A stretch of 64,000 bases of DNA, from assembly GCF_006346315.1 (NCBI RefSeq), contig NZ_VDMR01000004.1, positions 1 to 64,000 of the forward strand, read 5' to 3'. Source of the stretch: Nocardioides litoris (GTDB lineage Bacteria > Actinomycetota > Actinomycetes > Propionibacteriales > Nocardioidaceae). The translations under genes were made by a program, and so were the position numbers. The first letter of the stretch is position 1. Every line of letters begins with the position of its first letter. Shown piece by piece: positions 8,436 through 16,650 of the stretch. The notes under the pieces were generated by a model, which searched no databases, was not told the origin of the DNA, and was given only the letters and a program-made list of their open reading frames with translations.

Positions 8436-8436
8436 C
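8418..8436. promoter_or_regulatory. Palindrome at the start of the XRE/helical-repeat gene, possible autoregulatory operator
   Basis: GTTGTCC (8418-8424), a 5-base spacer, then GGACAAC (8430-8436): a perfect 7-bp inverted repeat. TGTCC/GGACA dyads are a common form of XRE-family operator. The position over the proposed TTG start suits autorepression. If it is a genuine operator just downstream of the promoter, the true start could instead be the GTG at 8366. Confidence 0.4.
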
Positions 8437-8521
8437 GGTGTCCGGCCCGGCACGCAGGCATCTTGCCCCGGCCGGGCCGGGTGCGGGTACCGCACGGGGT
8501 GTCGTCCAGACCAGTTCCGTC

Positions 8522-8857
8522 CTACGGCGTGAGCACGCGGGTGGAGGCCCGGTCGGCCACGGCCCAGGTCGCAGCGGCCATGACGACCGCGACCAGGGCG
8601 ACCGAGGGCCACGCCCCCAGCGGCTCGGCGACCACGTGGGAGAGCGCGAAGAGCGCGAGGTAGAGGACGACCAGGCCCGCCACCACCGGCCGCCGGGTGC
8701 CGCGGCCGAGCCACACCAGCCCGCACCAGGCGAGCGCCAGCACCAGCACCACGCCGCCCAGCGCGCGCACGCCGGTGACCTCCGCGACCGCGAACCCCAG
8801 CACCAGCGACAGGCCCGTCACGGGCCAGGTCGGCACACCGGGGTCGAGCGAGCGCAT
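8522..8857 (-). CDS. Small integral membrane protein
   Basis: 111 residues, nearly all hydrophobic, with about four TM helices (VTGLSLVLGFAVAEVTG, ALGGVVLVLALAWCGLVWL, PVVAGLVVLYLALFALSHVV, WPSVALVAVVMAAATWAV) separated by short basic loops such as GRGTRR. No recognisable domain or motif. A TAGGCT hexamer on the minus strand (8864-8869) ends 6 bases before the ATG, so the transcript is probably leaderless. It may be co-transcribed with the XRE/helical-repeat gene downstream. Function unknown. Confidence 0.75.
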   Translation of the reverse strand: MRSLDPGVPTWPVTGLSLVLGFAVAEVTGVRALGGVVLVLALAWCGLVWLGRGTRRPVVAGLVVLYLALFALSHVVAEPLGAWPSVALVAVVMAAATWAVADRASTRVLTP

Positions 8858-8958
8858 GCGCCGAGCCTAGGTCGCCGTCCCCAGCGCCCCCACCGTGGCC
8901 GCCCGGCCCCGTGGCAGGGTGGGAGGGGTTCGACGGTCGACCGTTCTCGGAGGTTCGC

Positions 8959-10440
8959 ATGACCGACGCCCATCCCGCCCTGCCCGCCCCCCAGCCCACC
9001 TCCCAGCCCACCCGACGCGCCGTCCTCGGTGCCGGAGCGGGTGCCGCCGCCGGGCTCGCCGCCGGCCCGACCGGGCCCGCTGCCGCCGCCCCCGGCCGTG
9101 GCGGAGGCGCTGTCGACGACCCGTTCACGGAAGCCTGGCCCGACGGCCCGGGACGCCCGCTGCGTCCGCAGGCACCCGACGCCGAGCTCCGCGCGATGCT
9201 CCGCGAGGTCGACCCGCACCGCATCCGCGCGGTCGTCGAGCGCCTGGCCGCCTTCGGCACCCGCCACACGCTGAGCTCCCAGACCGACCCCGAGCGCGGC
9301 ATCGGCGCCGCCCGCGACTGGATCGCCGCCCAGATGCGCACCTACGCCGCGCGCTCGGGCGGCCGGATGACCGTCACCGTGCCGTCCTACGTCCAGCAGC
9401 CGGCGAGCCGCATCCCGGTGCCGACCGTCATCAGCAACGTCGTGGCCCGCATCGAGGGCTCGACCGACCCCGACCGCGTGTACGTGGTCAGCGGTCACTA
9501 CGACTCGCGGGCCACCGACGTGATGGACGCCGAGAGCGACGCGCCGGGCGCCGACGACGACGCCTCCGGCGTCGCCGTGGCCATGGAGCTCGCACGCATC
9601 CTGGCCACCCGCCGGCCTCGCGCGACCATCGTGCTCGCCGCGGTCGCGGGGGAGGAGCAGGGCCTGTACGGCGCCGCCTTCCTGGCCCGGCAGCTGCGGG
9701 AGGAGGGCGTCGACGTGCAGGCCATGTTCACCGACGACATCGTCGGGGCGAGCCGCGCCGACGACGGCGAGGTCGACCGGCGCAGCGTGCGCCTGTTCGT
9801 CGAGGGCCTGCCCCGCACCGACGACGACGAGACCCGCGCGACCCGCATCGCCATCGGGGGCGAGAACGACAGCCCCACCCGACAGCTCGGCCGGTTCGTG
9901 ACCGAGGTCGCGCCGCGCGCGGTGACGGGCATGCAGGTGCGCCTGGTCTACCGGCTCGACCGCTACCTGCGCGGCGGCGACCACCGCGCCTTCCTCGACG
10001 CCCGCTTCCCGGCGGCCCGCTTCACCGAGCCCGCCGAGGACTTCGCCCACCAGCACCAGGACGTCCGCGTCGAGGACGGCCGGCAGTACGGCGACCTGCC
10101 GGAGTTCTGCGACTGGGACTACATCGCGGGCGTGGCCCGGGTGAACCTCGCGACGGCCTGGTCGCTCGCCCAGGCGCCCGGGGTGCCGACCGACGTCGTC
10201 GTCGACACCTCCGACCTGACCAACGACAGCACGCTGCGCTGGTCGCCCGGCTCGGGCGAGGCGGCGTCGTACGAGGTCGTGTGGCGCCCGACGGCCGAGC
10301 CGCTGTGGCAGCGCGTCGTGCCGGTCGGTCGGGCCACCGAGGCCACGATCGACCTGTCGAAGGACAACGTGGTGCTCGGGGTGCGGGCCGTCGGCCGCGA
10401 CGGCCACCGCAGCCCGGCGGTCTTCCCCTTCCCGGCCTAG
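8959..10440 (+). CDS. Tat-exported M28 family zinc peptidase
   Basis: 493 residues from the ATG at 8959, chosen because GGAGG lies about 6 bases upstream; an in-frame upstream start at 8911 has no SD. An N-terminal TRRAVLGAGAGAAAG segment looks like a twin-arginine signal, ending near PAAAAPG. The co-catalytic two-zinc peptidase signature is intact: HYDS (first Zn His), GADDDASG (bridging Asp), AGEEQGLYG (catalytic Glu and Zn Glu), TDDIVG (Asp) and DHRAFL (last His). A small C-terminal Fn3-like segment (about 415-493) ends in VLGVRAVGRDGHRSPAV. The family cleaves N-terminal residues from peptides outside the cell. The stop codon overlaps the convergent gene's stop within CTAG (10437-10440). 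Confidence 0.9.
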   Translation: MTDAHPALPAPQPTSQPTRRAVLGAGAGAAAGLAAGPTGPAAAAPGRGGGAVDDPFTEAWPDGPGRPLRPQAPDAELRAMLREVDPHRIRAVVERLAAFGTRHTLSSQTDPERGIGAARDWIAAQMRTYAARSGGRMTVTVPSYVQQPASRIPVPTVISNVVARIEGSTDPDRVYVVSGHYDSRATDVMDAESDAPGADDDASGVAVAMELARILATRRPRATIVLAAVAGEEQGLYGAAFLARQLREEGVDVQAMFTDDIVGASRADDGEVDRRSVRLFVEGLPRTDDDETRATRIAIGGENDSPTRQLGRFVTEVAPRAVTGMQVRLVYRLDRYLRGGDHRAFLDARFPAARFTEPAEDFAHQHQDVRVEDGRQYGDLPEFCDWDYIAGVARVNLATAWSLAQAPGVPTDVVVDTSDLTNDSTLRWSPGSGEAASYEVVWRPTAEPLWQRVVPVGRATEATIDLSKDNVVLGVRAVGRDGHRSPAVFPFPA

Positions 10441-11633
10441 TCGCTCTCGTCGCCCTCGCCGGGCTCGTCCGTCCCGCGGTCCACGGGCGGTCCCGGCGGC
10501 GGTGCGCCCCGCTCGAGCCGTACGGGCTGCGGGCGGGAGCGCTCGCCGACGACCTCGTCGAGGTAGCGCACGACGACGCCGACGACCGCGGCTGCGGGCA
10601 CGGCCAGGAAGGCGCCGGTGATGCCGAACAGGGTGCCGCCGAGCGTGACCGAGAGCAGCACGACGGCGGCGTGCAGCTGCATGCTCTTGGACTGCAGCCA
10701 CGGCGAGAGCACGTTGCCCTCGAGCTGCTGCACCAGCACGATCACGACCAGGATGACGATCGCGCCGGTGAGGCCGTTGGAGACCAGCGCCACGAGCACG
10801 GCGAGGGCGCCCACGACGAACGCGCCGACGATCGGGATGAAGCCACCGATGAAGGTGAGCAGGGCCAGGGGCACCGCGAGGGGCACGCCCACGATGAGCA
10901 GGGCGGCGCCGATGAGGACGGCGTCGATGGCGCTCACCACCGCCTGGGTGCGGATGTAGCCGCCCAGGGTGCGCCACGACCGGCGCAGCACCTCGGCGAT
11001 GTGGAAGCCGGCGGGCTCGCCCACCATCCGCTCGACCATGGGGATGAAGCCGCGCCCGTCCTTGAGGAACAAGAACGTGAGGATGAGCGCCACCACGGCC
11101 GTCACCAGGCCGGAGGTGGCCGCGGCGATCCCGCTGAGCACGCCGCTGGCGATCGAGCCGCCGCTGCCCTGCAGGCGGTCCTGCACGGCCTGGATGCCCG
11201 CGTCGATCTGGTCGCGGCTGACGAAGTCCTGGTCGTTGATCCAGTCCTGCACGGTCTGCAGGCCGGCCGAGGCGTCGTCGACGATGTCGCCGGCCTCGCC
11301 GCTGACGAGCGGTGCGATGGCGAACCCGGCGGCGAGCAGGCCCAGGATCCCGCCGAGCAGGACGGTCGCCGCGGCCAGCGCGGCCGGGAACCGCAGGCGG
11401 TCCTCGAGCAGCCGGGCCGGCTTCTCCAGCACGGTGGTGAGCACCAGCGCGAGGGAGACCGGGAGCAGGATCGGCCAGAGCTGGCCGACGACCACGCCGA
11501 GCAGTGCGGCCCCGATGGCGATGAGGATCCAGCGCCCGCTCCACCGGGCGGTCCAGGAGATGCCGGTGCCGATGAGGCGGGAACGGTCGTGGGCGGGCCG
11601 GTCCGCGGTGCGGGCGACGGGGGGACGGCTCAT
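10437..11633 (-). CDS. AI-2E family (UPF0118) transporter/permease
   Basis: 398 residues from the ATG at 11633 (MSRPPVARTAD), which precedes the hydrophobic region by about 35 residues. Around seven or eight TM helices fit the family: two N-terminal (ILIAIGAALLGVVVGQLWP, LLPVSLALVLTTVL), one near LAAATVLLGGILGLLAAG, then a soluble segment, then a cluster of five. The LIFLFLKDG-type motif appears as LTFLFLKDGR, and the GGFIPIVGAFVVG and EGNVLSPWLQSKSMQLHA motifs are family hallmarks. Family members export AI-2 or act as Na+/H+ antiporters; the substrate cannot be told from sequence. The C-terminus is acidic and Pro-rich. The stop overlaps that of the convergent peptidase. Confidence 0.9.
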   Translation of the reverse strand: MSRPPVARTADRPAHDRSRLIGTGISWTARWSGRWILIAIGAALLGVVVGQLWPILLPVSLALVLTTVLEKPARLLEDRLRFPAALAAATVLLGGILGLLAAGFAIAPLVSGEAGDIVDDASAGLQTVQDWINDQDFVSRDQIDAGIQAVQDRLQGSGGSIASGVLSGIAAATSGLVTAVVALILTFLFLKDGRGFIPMVERMVGEPAGFHIAEVLRRSWRTLGGYIRTQAVVSAIDAVLIGAALLIVGVPLAVPLALLTFIGGFIPIVGAFVVGALAVLVALVSNGLTGAIVILVVIVLVQQLEGNVLSPWLQSKSMQLHAAVVLLSVTLGGTLFGITGAFLAVPAAAVVGVVVRYLDEVVGERSRPQPVRLERGAPPPGPPVDRGTDEPGEGDESD

Positions 11634-11735
11634 GCCCCGAGCCTCACAGGTCGGCGGTCGCAACGGGAGGCCCGCCACCCGGCGGGGTGGCGGCACCCGC
11701 GGCGCCCTAGGGGTGGACCGGTCTCCCGGGATCGC

Positions 11736-11752
11736 GCCTTACGTTGTAAGGC
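11736..11752. promoter_or_regulatory. Perfect 7-bp palindrome abutting a small gene's start, TetR-like operator candidate
   Basis: GCCTTAC (11736-11742), GTT, GTAAGGC (11746-11752): perfect arms ending at the base before the ATG of the 52-residue gene. CTTAC/GTAAG dyads are typical of TetR-family operators. Its position would block ribosome access or an overlapping promoter. The cognate regulator is not identified. Confidence 0.45.
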
Positions 11753-11911
11753 ATGGGCAAGCCGCGTCGTACCGTGTTCCAGCTGCTCGGCTGGGTGGTC
11801 TGGAAGATCCTCTCGTTGCTCGGCGTGCGCTGGGCCAAGGACAAGCTCGAGCAGGACTCCCGCGGGTCCCGGCGCTCGCGCCGCTCGCGCGGGCTGCTCA
11901 GTCGGCGCTGA
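11753..11911 (+). CDS. 52-residue basic hypothetical protein
   Basis: The frame opens with ATG at 11753 and closes with TGA at 11909-11911. The product starts MGKPRRTVFQLLGWVVWKIL, an amphipathic or short hydrophobic segment, and ends in an Arg/Ser-rich tail (SRGSRRSRRSRGLLSRR). GTAAGG just upstream is a weak SD. Support comes from its isolated position between two minus-strand genes, with a palindrome directly at the start. It could be a peripheral membrane or nucleic-acid-binding microprotein. No family is recognised. Confidence 0.5.
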   Translation: MGKPRRTVFQLLGWVVWKILSLLGVRWAKDKLEQDSRGSRRSRRSRGLLSRR

Positions 11912-11921
11912 CCCGCCCGGG

Positions 11922-12842
11922 TCAGCCGTCGGCCGACCCCTCGCCCGGCCCCTCGCCCGGCCCTTCGCCCGGCCCTTCGCCCGGCCCGTCGCCGTTGACC
12001 CGGTCCGCTCCGGCGAGCAGGCTGGTGCGGGCCGTCACCTCGAGGCACTCGATCCCGGGCTCGTCGAGCAGGGCCGCCACGAGGTCGCGCGACCCGGCGA
12101 CGAGGGTGCTGTCGTGGTCGATCTCGGAGTGCACCACCCAGGCCCGGTCCTCGGGCCACCACCAGGTCGGCGACTGGACGTCGCCCGACTCCCGCAGCCA
12201 CGCCACCCACCGCTGGCTCGCCTCGGCCCGCGCCACCGGGTCGTCGTTGCCCGGGCCGCCGATGACCAGCGTGCGCAGCTCGCCGTGGCGGCGCAGGTCC
12301 TCCTCGGCGCCGCGCACCTGCAGCTCGACCGACAGCGCCGGCACGTCGACGACCGGCACCGGGGCGAACAGCCAGTGCGTCCGTCCGGGCAGGCGCCACG
12401 TCGGCCGGTCCCGCCACGACCACGGCGAGCTCCCGAACCCCTCCCACAGCGCGGTGTGGCACCTCTCGGGCGTGGTGGTGTGCTCCGCGAGCACGCGGGC
12501 CAGGAGCGGGAGCGTCAGGCGGTCGAGCGTGGCGCACGTCGGCTCGTCGGTCGGTGACTCCGGGTCGGTGGGGTCGTGCGGGGAGTCCACGCGCCCGCCG
12601 GTCAGCGCCGTCCACTGCACCTCCGGGTGCACGACCGTGCCGTGGCGCTGCGCCACCTCGGCCCACGACCGGGCCGAGGTCTCGTCGGGCAGCCCGTCGT
12701 CGGGCCGGTGCAGCACCCGGGCGTGGGCCGCGAACCCCGCCGGCAGCATCGTGCCCACCGTCGGGCCGAACGTGTCGACCGAGTCCACCAGCCACGCGGC
12801 GGGGGCCAGGTCGTCGACGGGGCGGAGGTCGGGGAACGGCAC
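11922..12842 (-). CDS. Hypothetical actinobacterial protein with a Gly/Glu/Pro repeat tail
   Basis: 306 residues from the GTG at 12842 (VPFPDLRPVDDLAPAAWLVD). The frame stays open upstream into the tRNA gene, so an internal start is required. The body is soluble and Trp-rich, with motifs such as TVGTMLPAGFAAHARVLH, WSWRDRPTWRLPGRTHWLF and TWWWPEDRAWVVHSEIDHD. It resembles a conserved hypothetical protein of actinobacteria, without known domain or catalytic motif. The C-terminus is a GEGP tetrapeptide repeat encoded by a 12-base minisatellite. Cytoplasmic, function unknown. The tRNA-Ala gene lies just upstream on the same strand. Confidence 0.75.
   Translation of the reverse strand: MPFPDLRPVDDLAPAAWLVDSVDTFGPTVGTMLPAGFAAHARVLHRPDDGLPDETSARSWAEVAQRHGTVVHPEVQWTALTGGRVDSPHDPTDPESPTDEPTCATLDRLTLPLLARVLAEHTTTPERCHTALWEGFGSSPWSWRDRPTWRLPGRTHWLFAPVPVVDVPALSVELQVRGAEEDLRRHGELRTLVIGGPGNDDPVARAEASQRWVAWLRESGDVQSPTWWWPEDRAWVVHSEIDHDSTLVAGSRDLVAALLDEPGIECLEVTARTSLLAGADRVNGDGPGEGPGEGPGEGPGEGSADG
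11939..11986. repeat. 12-base tandem repeat, four copies
   Basis: Four consecutive copies of CCTCGCCCGGCC (the last two with T for the second C) encode the GEGP repeat at the C-terminus of the minus-strand hypothetical protein. The 12-base unit keeps the frame if copy number changes. Confidence 0.8.
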
Positions 12843-12936
12843 CGGGCCATCCTCGCCGAGGCGGCCACCGGGACGGGGCCGACCCCGCGACGCAGCGAGC
12901 CGCAGGTCGTGGTCGACCTGCGGCTCGGTGGGACGG

Positions 12937-13011
<75 letters not shown>

Positions 13012-13161
13012 GGTGCGTCCGAGGACGCGAGGAGAGACGGTAGCACCCGGGGCGCTCGCGGCCGAAGTCGGCGGGGGCCGCGCACGACCGTGTAACGCTG
13101 CGGCCCCCGCGTCCGTTCTCCCGGGTGACGACCGTCGACGACGCGCAGGAGGTCCCGTGCC

Positions 13162-13953
13162 GTGCCCGCCCACCCAGGGCTCGCCGATCACGTGCGCCTC
13201 CACCCGCCGACGTACGGTGGCCGCCTGAGCAACGGCCCCCGCCTTCGTCCCCGTCGGGGCGGTCCGTCCGAGGACCGCGCCGGTGGGTCCGCGGCGACCC
13301 CGCCGGCCGCCCGACCCGCCCCAGACGCCCAGGCCGTCGACCCGACCGACCTCGACGCGGCCCTCGACCTGGCCCGGGCTGGCGACGAGCGCGGTTTCGT
13401 CGTGCTCTACCGCGCCCTGCACCCGCTGCTCCTGCGCTACCTGCGGGTGCGCAGCCGCGACGCCGCCGACGACGTCGCCGCCGAGGTCTGGCTGCAGGTC
13501 GTGCGCGACCTGCCCCACTTCCAGGGTGGCGCGGCCGCGCTGCGCGGCTGGTTGTTCACCGTCGCTCGCCACCGGGCCATCGACCACGCCCGGGCCCGCG
13601 CCGCCCGGCCCGCCGTCCCCGTCGCCGAGCCGGTCGAGCCGCGGGTGCCGGCCGCGAGCGCCGAGGCCGTGGCGGGGGAGCGCGACGCGACCCGCGACGC
13701 GCTCGCCCTGGTCGCGACCCTGCCCCCCGAGCAGGCCGAGATGGTGCTGCTGCGGGTCGTGGCCGGCCTCGACGTGCAGTCCGTCGCCGACATCGTCGGC
13801 AAGCAGCCCGGCACGGTCCGGGTGGCCGTGCACCGCGCGCTGCGCACCCTCGCCGACCGCCTGCCCCGCGACCCCGCCGACCCTGCCGGCCCCGCCGGAC
13901 CCGCCGGCGACACCTCGTCCGACCCCCACGACCGAAGAAACGGTGCCCGGTGA
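13162..13953 (+). CDS. ECF-type sigma-70 family RNA polymerase sigma factor
   Basis: 263 residues from the GTG at 13162, chosen because AGGAGG lies about 9-10 bases upstream. After a disordered Pro/Arg-rich N-terminus of about 65 residues, the sigma-2 region runs from about residue 75 (RALHPLLLRYLRVRSRDAADDVAAEVWLQV, then GWLFTVARHRAIDHAR). After a Pro/Val linker comes the sigma-4 HTH (LPPEQAEMVLLRVVAGLDVQSVADIVG, then GTVRVAVHRALRTLA). It directs RNA polymerase to a small regulon, probably including its own promoter: GTAAC (13092-13096) and CGTT (13114-13117) with 17-base spacing resemble an ECF -35/-10 pair. The stop overlaps the next gene's GTG (GTGA), which encodes a membrane protein likely to control it. 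Confidence 0.9.
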   Translation: MPAHPGLADHVRLHPPTYGGRLSNGPRLRPRRGGPSEDRAGGSAATPPAARPAPDAQAVDPTDLDAALDLARAGDERGFVVLYRALHPLLLRYLRVRSRDAADDVAAEVWLQVVRDLPHFQGGAAALRGWLFTVARHRAIDHARARAARPAVPVAEPVEPRVPAASAEAVAGERDATRDALALVATLPPEQAEMVLLRVVAGLDVQSVADIVGKQPGTVRVAVHRALRTLADRLPRDPADPAGPAGPAGDTSSDPHDRRNGAR

Positions 13954-15161
13954 CCGAGCACGACGACGACCCCCTCGTCCGGGCCCTGCAGGCCCCCGCG
14001 ACCCCCGCCGAGCTGACCGGGGAGGCGCGAGCGCTCCGCGCCTACCGCGACGCCTTCGCCCCGCCCGCCGCGGCCGTCGCCACCCCGGGTCGCTCGGGTC
14101 GCCCGGGCCGGACGTCGCGGACCGGGCGGCGCCTCGGCATCGCCGGCGGCACGCTCGTGGTCGGGGTCGCCCTCGGCACCGGCGTCGCCGCCGCGTTCAC
14201 CAGCACCCTGCCCGACCCCGTCCAGGGCCTGGCCCACCGGATGCTCGGCCCCGTCGGCGTCCCCGCGCCCGAGCGCGGCCCGGCGCCGCCGGCCCGCGCC
14301 GACCTCGGCGCGCTGGGTGGCCCGGCCGACCCCGACTTCGCGCCCCCGGGGACCGACCCCGGGGCCACCGGCGCCGTCCCCCCGACGTCGCCCTCTGCCG
14401 GGTCCACCAGCCCCGGTCCGGGAGCGGCGACGAGGACCGCGCCCGGCGAGCCGCCTTCCCCGTCGCGCTCGCCGGGCCGGTCCTCACCCTCCCGGCAGGC
14501 CAGGCCCGACCCGACGACGCCCCCGGCCGCCCAGCCGCCCACCCCGCCGCCCACCACCGCCCCGCCGACGACCGCGCCGCCCACCACGGCGCCGCCCTCG
14601 CCGACTCCCACCCCCACGCCGACCCAGGTGCCGGCACGGGTGAGCATCGCGCCGTCCACCACCCGGCTCACCGGCGGCGGTCGGGTCACCGTCACCGGCG
14701 TGGTCACCGACCGCCGCGGCCGGGCCGTGCCGCGGTGGCCGATGAAGCTCGCCATGCGGGCCACCAACGGCGACTGGCGGGTGGTCGCCACCCAGGCCAG
14801 CGCCCGCAACGGCTCGGTCTCGATGACCACGCCCGTCGTCGACGAGACCGTCCTGCTGCGGCTGGTCGGGCCGAAGGCCGGCAGCGACGTCCGCCGGGTC
14901 GACCTGCAGCCGGTCGTCGCGGCCAACGAGCGGCGCGGCGTCGTCACGGTCCGCGTGCGCGGCGCGCAGCCGGGCGACTACGTCGACCTCGTGCCGATCC
15001 GTCGTGGGACGGTGCTCAGCGTGTCCAAGCGCGTCGGGGCCGACCGCACCGTGACCTTCAGGGTGCGCCCCGAGAGGCGCCGCACGCTGTACGAGGTGCG
15101 CCTCCAGCGCACCGGCCGCCACCTCGCCGCCTCGACCCGGGTGGCGGTCGCCGCCCGCTGA
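13950..15161 (+). CDS. Single-pass membrane protein, probable anti-sigma partner with extracellular Ig-like domain
   Basis: 403 residues, GTG start overlapping the sigma-factor stop. A short N-terminal cytoplasmic segment (about 60 residues, DDDPLVRALQAPATPAELTGE) resembles the small sigma-binding region of actinobacterial anti-sigma proteins. One TM helix follows (about 63-85, IAGGTLVVGVALGTGVAAAF), then a long Pro/Thr/Ala-rich extracellular linker with PPTTAPPTTAPP repeats and a C-terminal beta-sandwich domain (about 230-403, starting ARVSIAPSTTRLTGGGRVTV). No zinc-binding HxxxCxxC anti-sigma motif is seen. The tight coupling with the sigma gene is the main evidence for a sensor/anti-sigma role; a plain surface protein is the alternative. 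Confidence 0.75.
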   Translation: MTEHDDDPLVRALQAPATPAELTGEARALRAYRDAFAPPAAAVATPGRSGRPGRTSRTGRRLGIAGGTLVVGVALGTGVAAAFTSTLPDPVQGLAHRMLGPVGVPAPERGPAPPARADLGALGGPADPDFAPPGTDPGATGAVPPTSPSAGSTSPGPGAATRTAPGEPPSPSRSPGRSSPSRQARPDPTTPPAAQPPTPPPTTAPPTTAPPTTAPPSPTPTPTPTQVPARVSIAPSTTRLTGGGRVTVTGVVTDRRGRAVPRWPMKLAMRATNGDWRVVATQASARNGSVSMTTPVVDETVLLRLVGPKAGSDVRRVDLQPVVAANERRGVVTVRVRGAQPGDYVDLVPIRRGTVLSVSKRVGADRTVTFRVRPERRRTLYEVRLQRTGRHLAASTRVAVAAR

Positions 15162-15208
15162 CGCGGCGCACGCCGGGTGCCCGGGCCCGGGGCGTACGCT
15201 CGGCCGAC

Positions 15209-16018
15209 GTGCCCACCGTCTACGGCGAGGTCGTCTCGACCGAGGTCCTCACGCCCCAGCTCGTCCGCGTCCGCCTCGGTGGCCCGGGTCTCGAGGGGTT
15301 CGCGGCCCCGGCCGGCACCGACGCCTACGTCAACGCCCAGTTCCTGCCCGACGGGGCGGCGTACGCCGTGCCGTTCGACGACGAGGCCGTGCGCGACCTC
15401 CCGCGTGACGAGCGGCCCTACCCGCGCCGCTACACGGTGCGGCACTGGGACGACGAGCAGCGCGTCCTGACCCTCGACTTCGTGGTGCACGGCGACGTCG
15501 GCCGTGCGGGCCGGTGGGCCCAGCGGGCCCAGGTGGGCGACCGGCTGCAGCTGCGCGGTCCTGCGGGTTCGTGGTCGCCCGCGCCCGAGGCCGACTCCCA
15601 CCTGCTCGTCGGCGACGAGAGCGCCCTGCCCGCCGTCGCGGCCTCGCTGGCCGCCGTGCCCGCGGGGCGACCGGTCACCGCCGTGCTCGAGGTCGAGGAC
15701 GCCGGCGGCGAGGTCCCGCTCGACTCGCCGGGCGACCTCACCGTCCGGTGGGTGCACCGGGCGGGCGCCGACGGCCCGGTCGAGGACCTGCTGGTCGCCG
15801 CCGTCGCCGCGATCGACCCGCTGCCCGGCTCGGTGAGTGCGTTCGTGCACGGCGAGGCCGTCGCCACCCGCGCCGTGCGCCGGCTGCTGCTCGAGCGCGG
15901 GCTGGTCGACCGCGACCTGCTGTCGTGCTCGCCCTACTGGCGCCGCGGCATGGACGACGAGCAGTGGCGCTCGGTCAAGGCCGCCTGGACCCGCGAGGTC
16001 GCTGCCGACGTCCCCTGA
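15209..16018 (+). CDS. Siderophore-interacting protein (FAD-dependent ferric-siderophore reductase family)
   Basis: 269 residues, GTG start. The N-terminal FAD-binding barrel carries the RRYTVR motif (about residue 73) that contacts FAD. The C-terminal NAD(P)H-like domain has LLVGDESALPAVAASLA (about 132) and ends with LLSCSPYWRRGMDDEQW, a characteristic SIP C-terminus. Family members release iron from ferric siderophores by reduction in the cytoplasm. A TACGCT hexamer (15195-15200) 8 bases before the GTG suggests a leaderless or near-leaderless transcript. No siderophore biosynthesis or uptake genes are adjacent. Confidence 0.92.
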   Translation: MPTVYGEVVSTEVLTPQLVRVRLGGPGLEGFAAPAGTDAYVNAQFLPDGAAYAVPFDDEAVRDLPRDERPYPRRYTVRHWDDEQRVLTLDFVVHGDVGRAGRWAQRAQVGDRLQLRGPAGSWSPAPEADSHLLVGDESALPAVAASLAAVPAGRPVTAVLEVEDAGGEVPLDSPGDLTVRWVHRAGADGPVEDLLVAAVAAIDPLPGSVSAFVHGEAVATRAVRRLLLERGLVDRDLLSCSPYWRRGMDDEQWRSVKAAWTREVAADVP

Positions 16019-16030
16019 CCGCGAGGTCCG

Positions 16031-16585
16031 TCAGGGCAGCAGCGGCACGAGCCAGCGGTCGGCCCAGGCGCCCACCGCCGCGGGGTCGGCGAGGTCGAGG
16101 GAGCCCTCCGGGTCGACGAGGTACGTCGAGGCGAGCCGCACCAGGATCTCCGCCGCCTGCTCCAGCTCGGCGTCCGGCAGGGCCGCCCCGGCGCGCCGCA
16201 GCGTCGCCGCGACCCGGTCGGTGTGGCGGCGCAGCAGCGGGGGGTGGCCGGGCGTGCCCGTGACCACGGCCGGCTCGGTCACCGCGAGCCGCCCGAGCAC
16301 CGGGACCTGGCGCAGCAGCGAGATGCCGCGCACGAAGCACTCGACCAGCGCCTGGCGCGGCGGCAGGCCGGCCGCGACCTCGTCGAGCTCGTCGAAGAAC
16401 GTGTCGGTCTCGCGCTGCACCACGGCCGCGAGCAGCGCCTCCTTGCCGGGGTAGGAGCGGTAGAGCGTCGACCGGCTGACCCCGGCGGTGGCCGCCACGT
16501 CGTCGACGGTCGCCCGCCGCGCGCCGTACTGCTCGAAGACGTGGCGGGCCGCGTCGAGGATCGCGTCGTCGCGCGGGGCGGGCAC
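16031..16585 (-). CDS. TetR family transcriptional regulator
   Basis: 184 residues, GTG start at 16585. The N-terminal HTH is typical: ILDAARHVFEQYGARRATVDDVAATAGVSRSTLYRSYPGK broken by the turn at AATAGVS (about residues 8-50). The C-terminal helical ligand domain ends in LVPLLP. TAGCGT on the minus strand (plus 16592-16597) ends 6 bases before the GTG, so the message is probably leaderless. The gene is divergent from the SDR gene at 16651, only 65 bases away, so it probably represses that gene and itself. No clear dyad was found in the spacer. Ligand unknown. Confidence 0.92.
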   Translation of the reverse strand: MPAPRDDAILDAARHVFEQYGARRATVDDVAATAGVSRSTLYRSYPGKEALLAAVVQRETDTFFDELDEVAAGLPPRQALVECFVRGISLLRQVPVLGRLAVTEPAVVTGTPGHPPLLRRHTDRVAATLRRAGAALPDAELEQAAEILVRLASTYLVDPEGSLDLADPAAVGAWADRWLVPLLP

Positions 16586-16650
16586 GGGCCCACGCTAGAC
16601 CGCCGTGGGACGTTGGGACGAACCTGTCGATCTGTGCCACGATCGGCGGC

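Noticed and set aside
8911-8958. Upstream in-frame start for the M28 peptidase
   Set aside because: No SD, and it would place 16 residues before the Tat signal; the ATG at 8959 has GGAGG at proper spacing.
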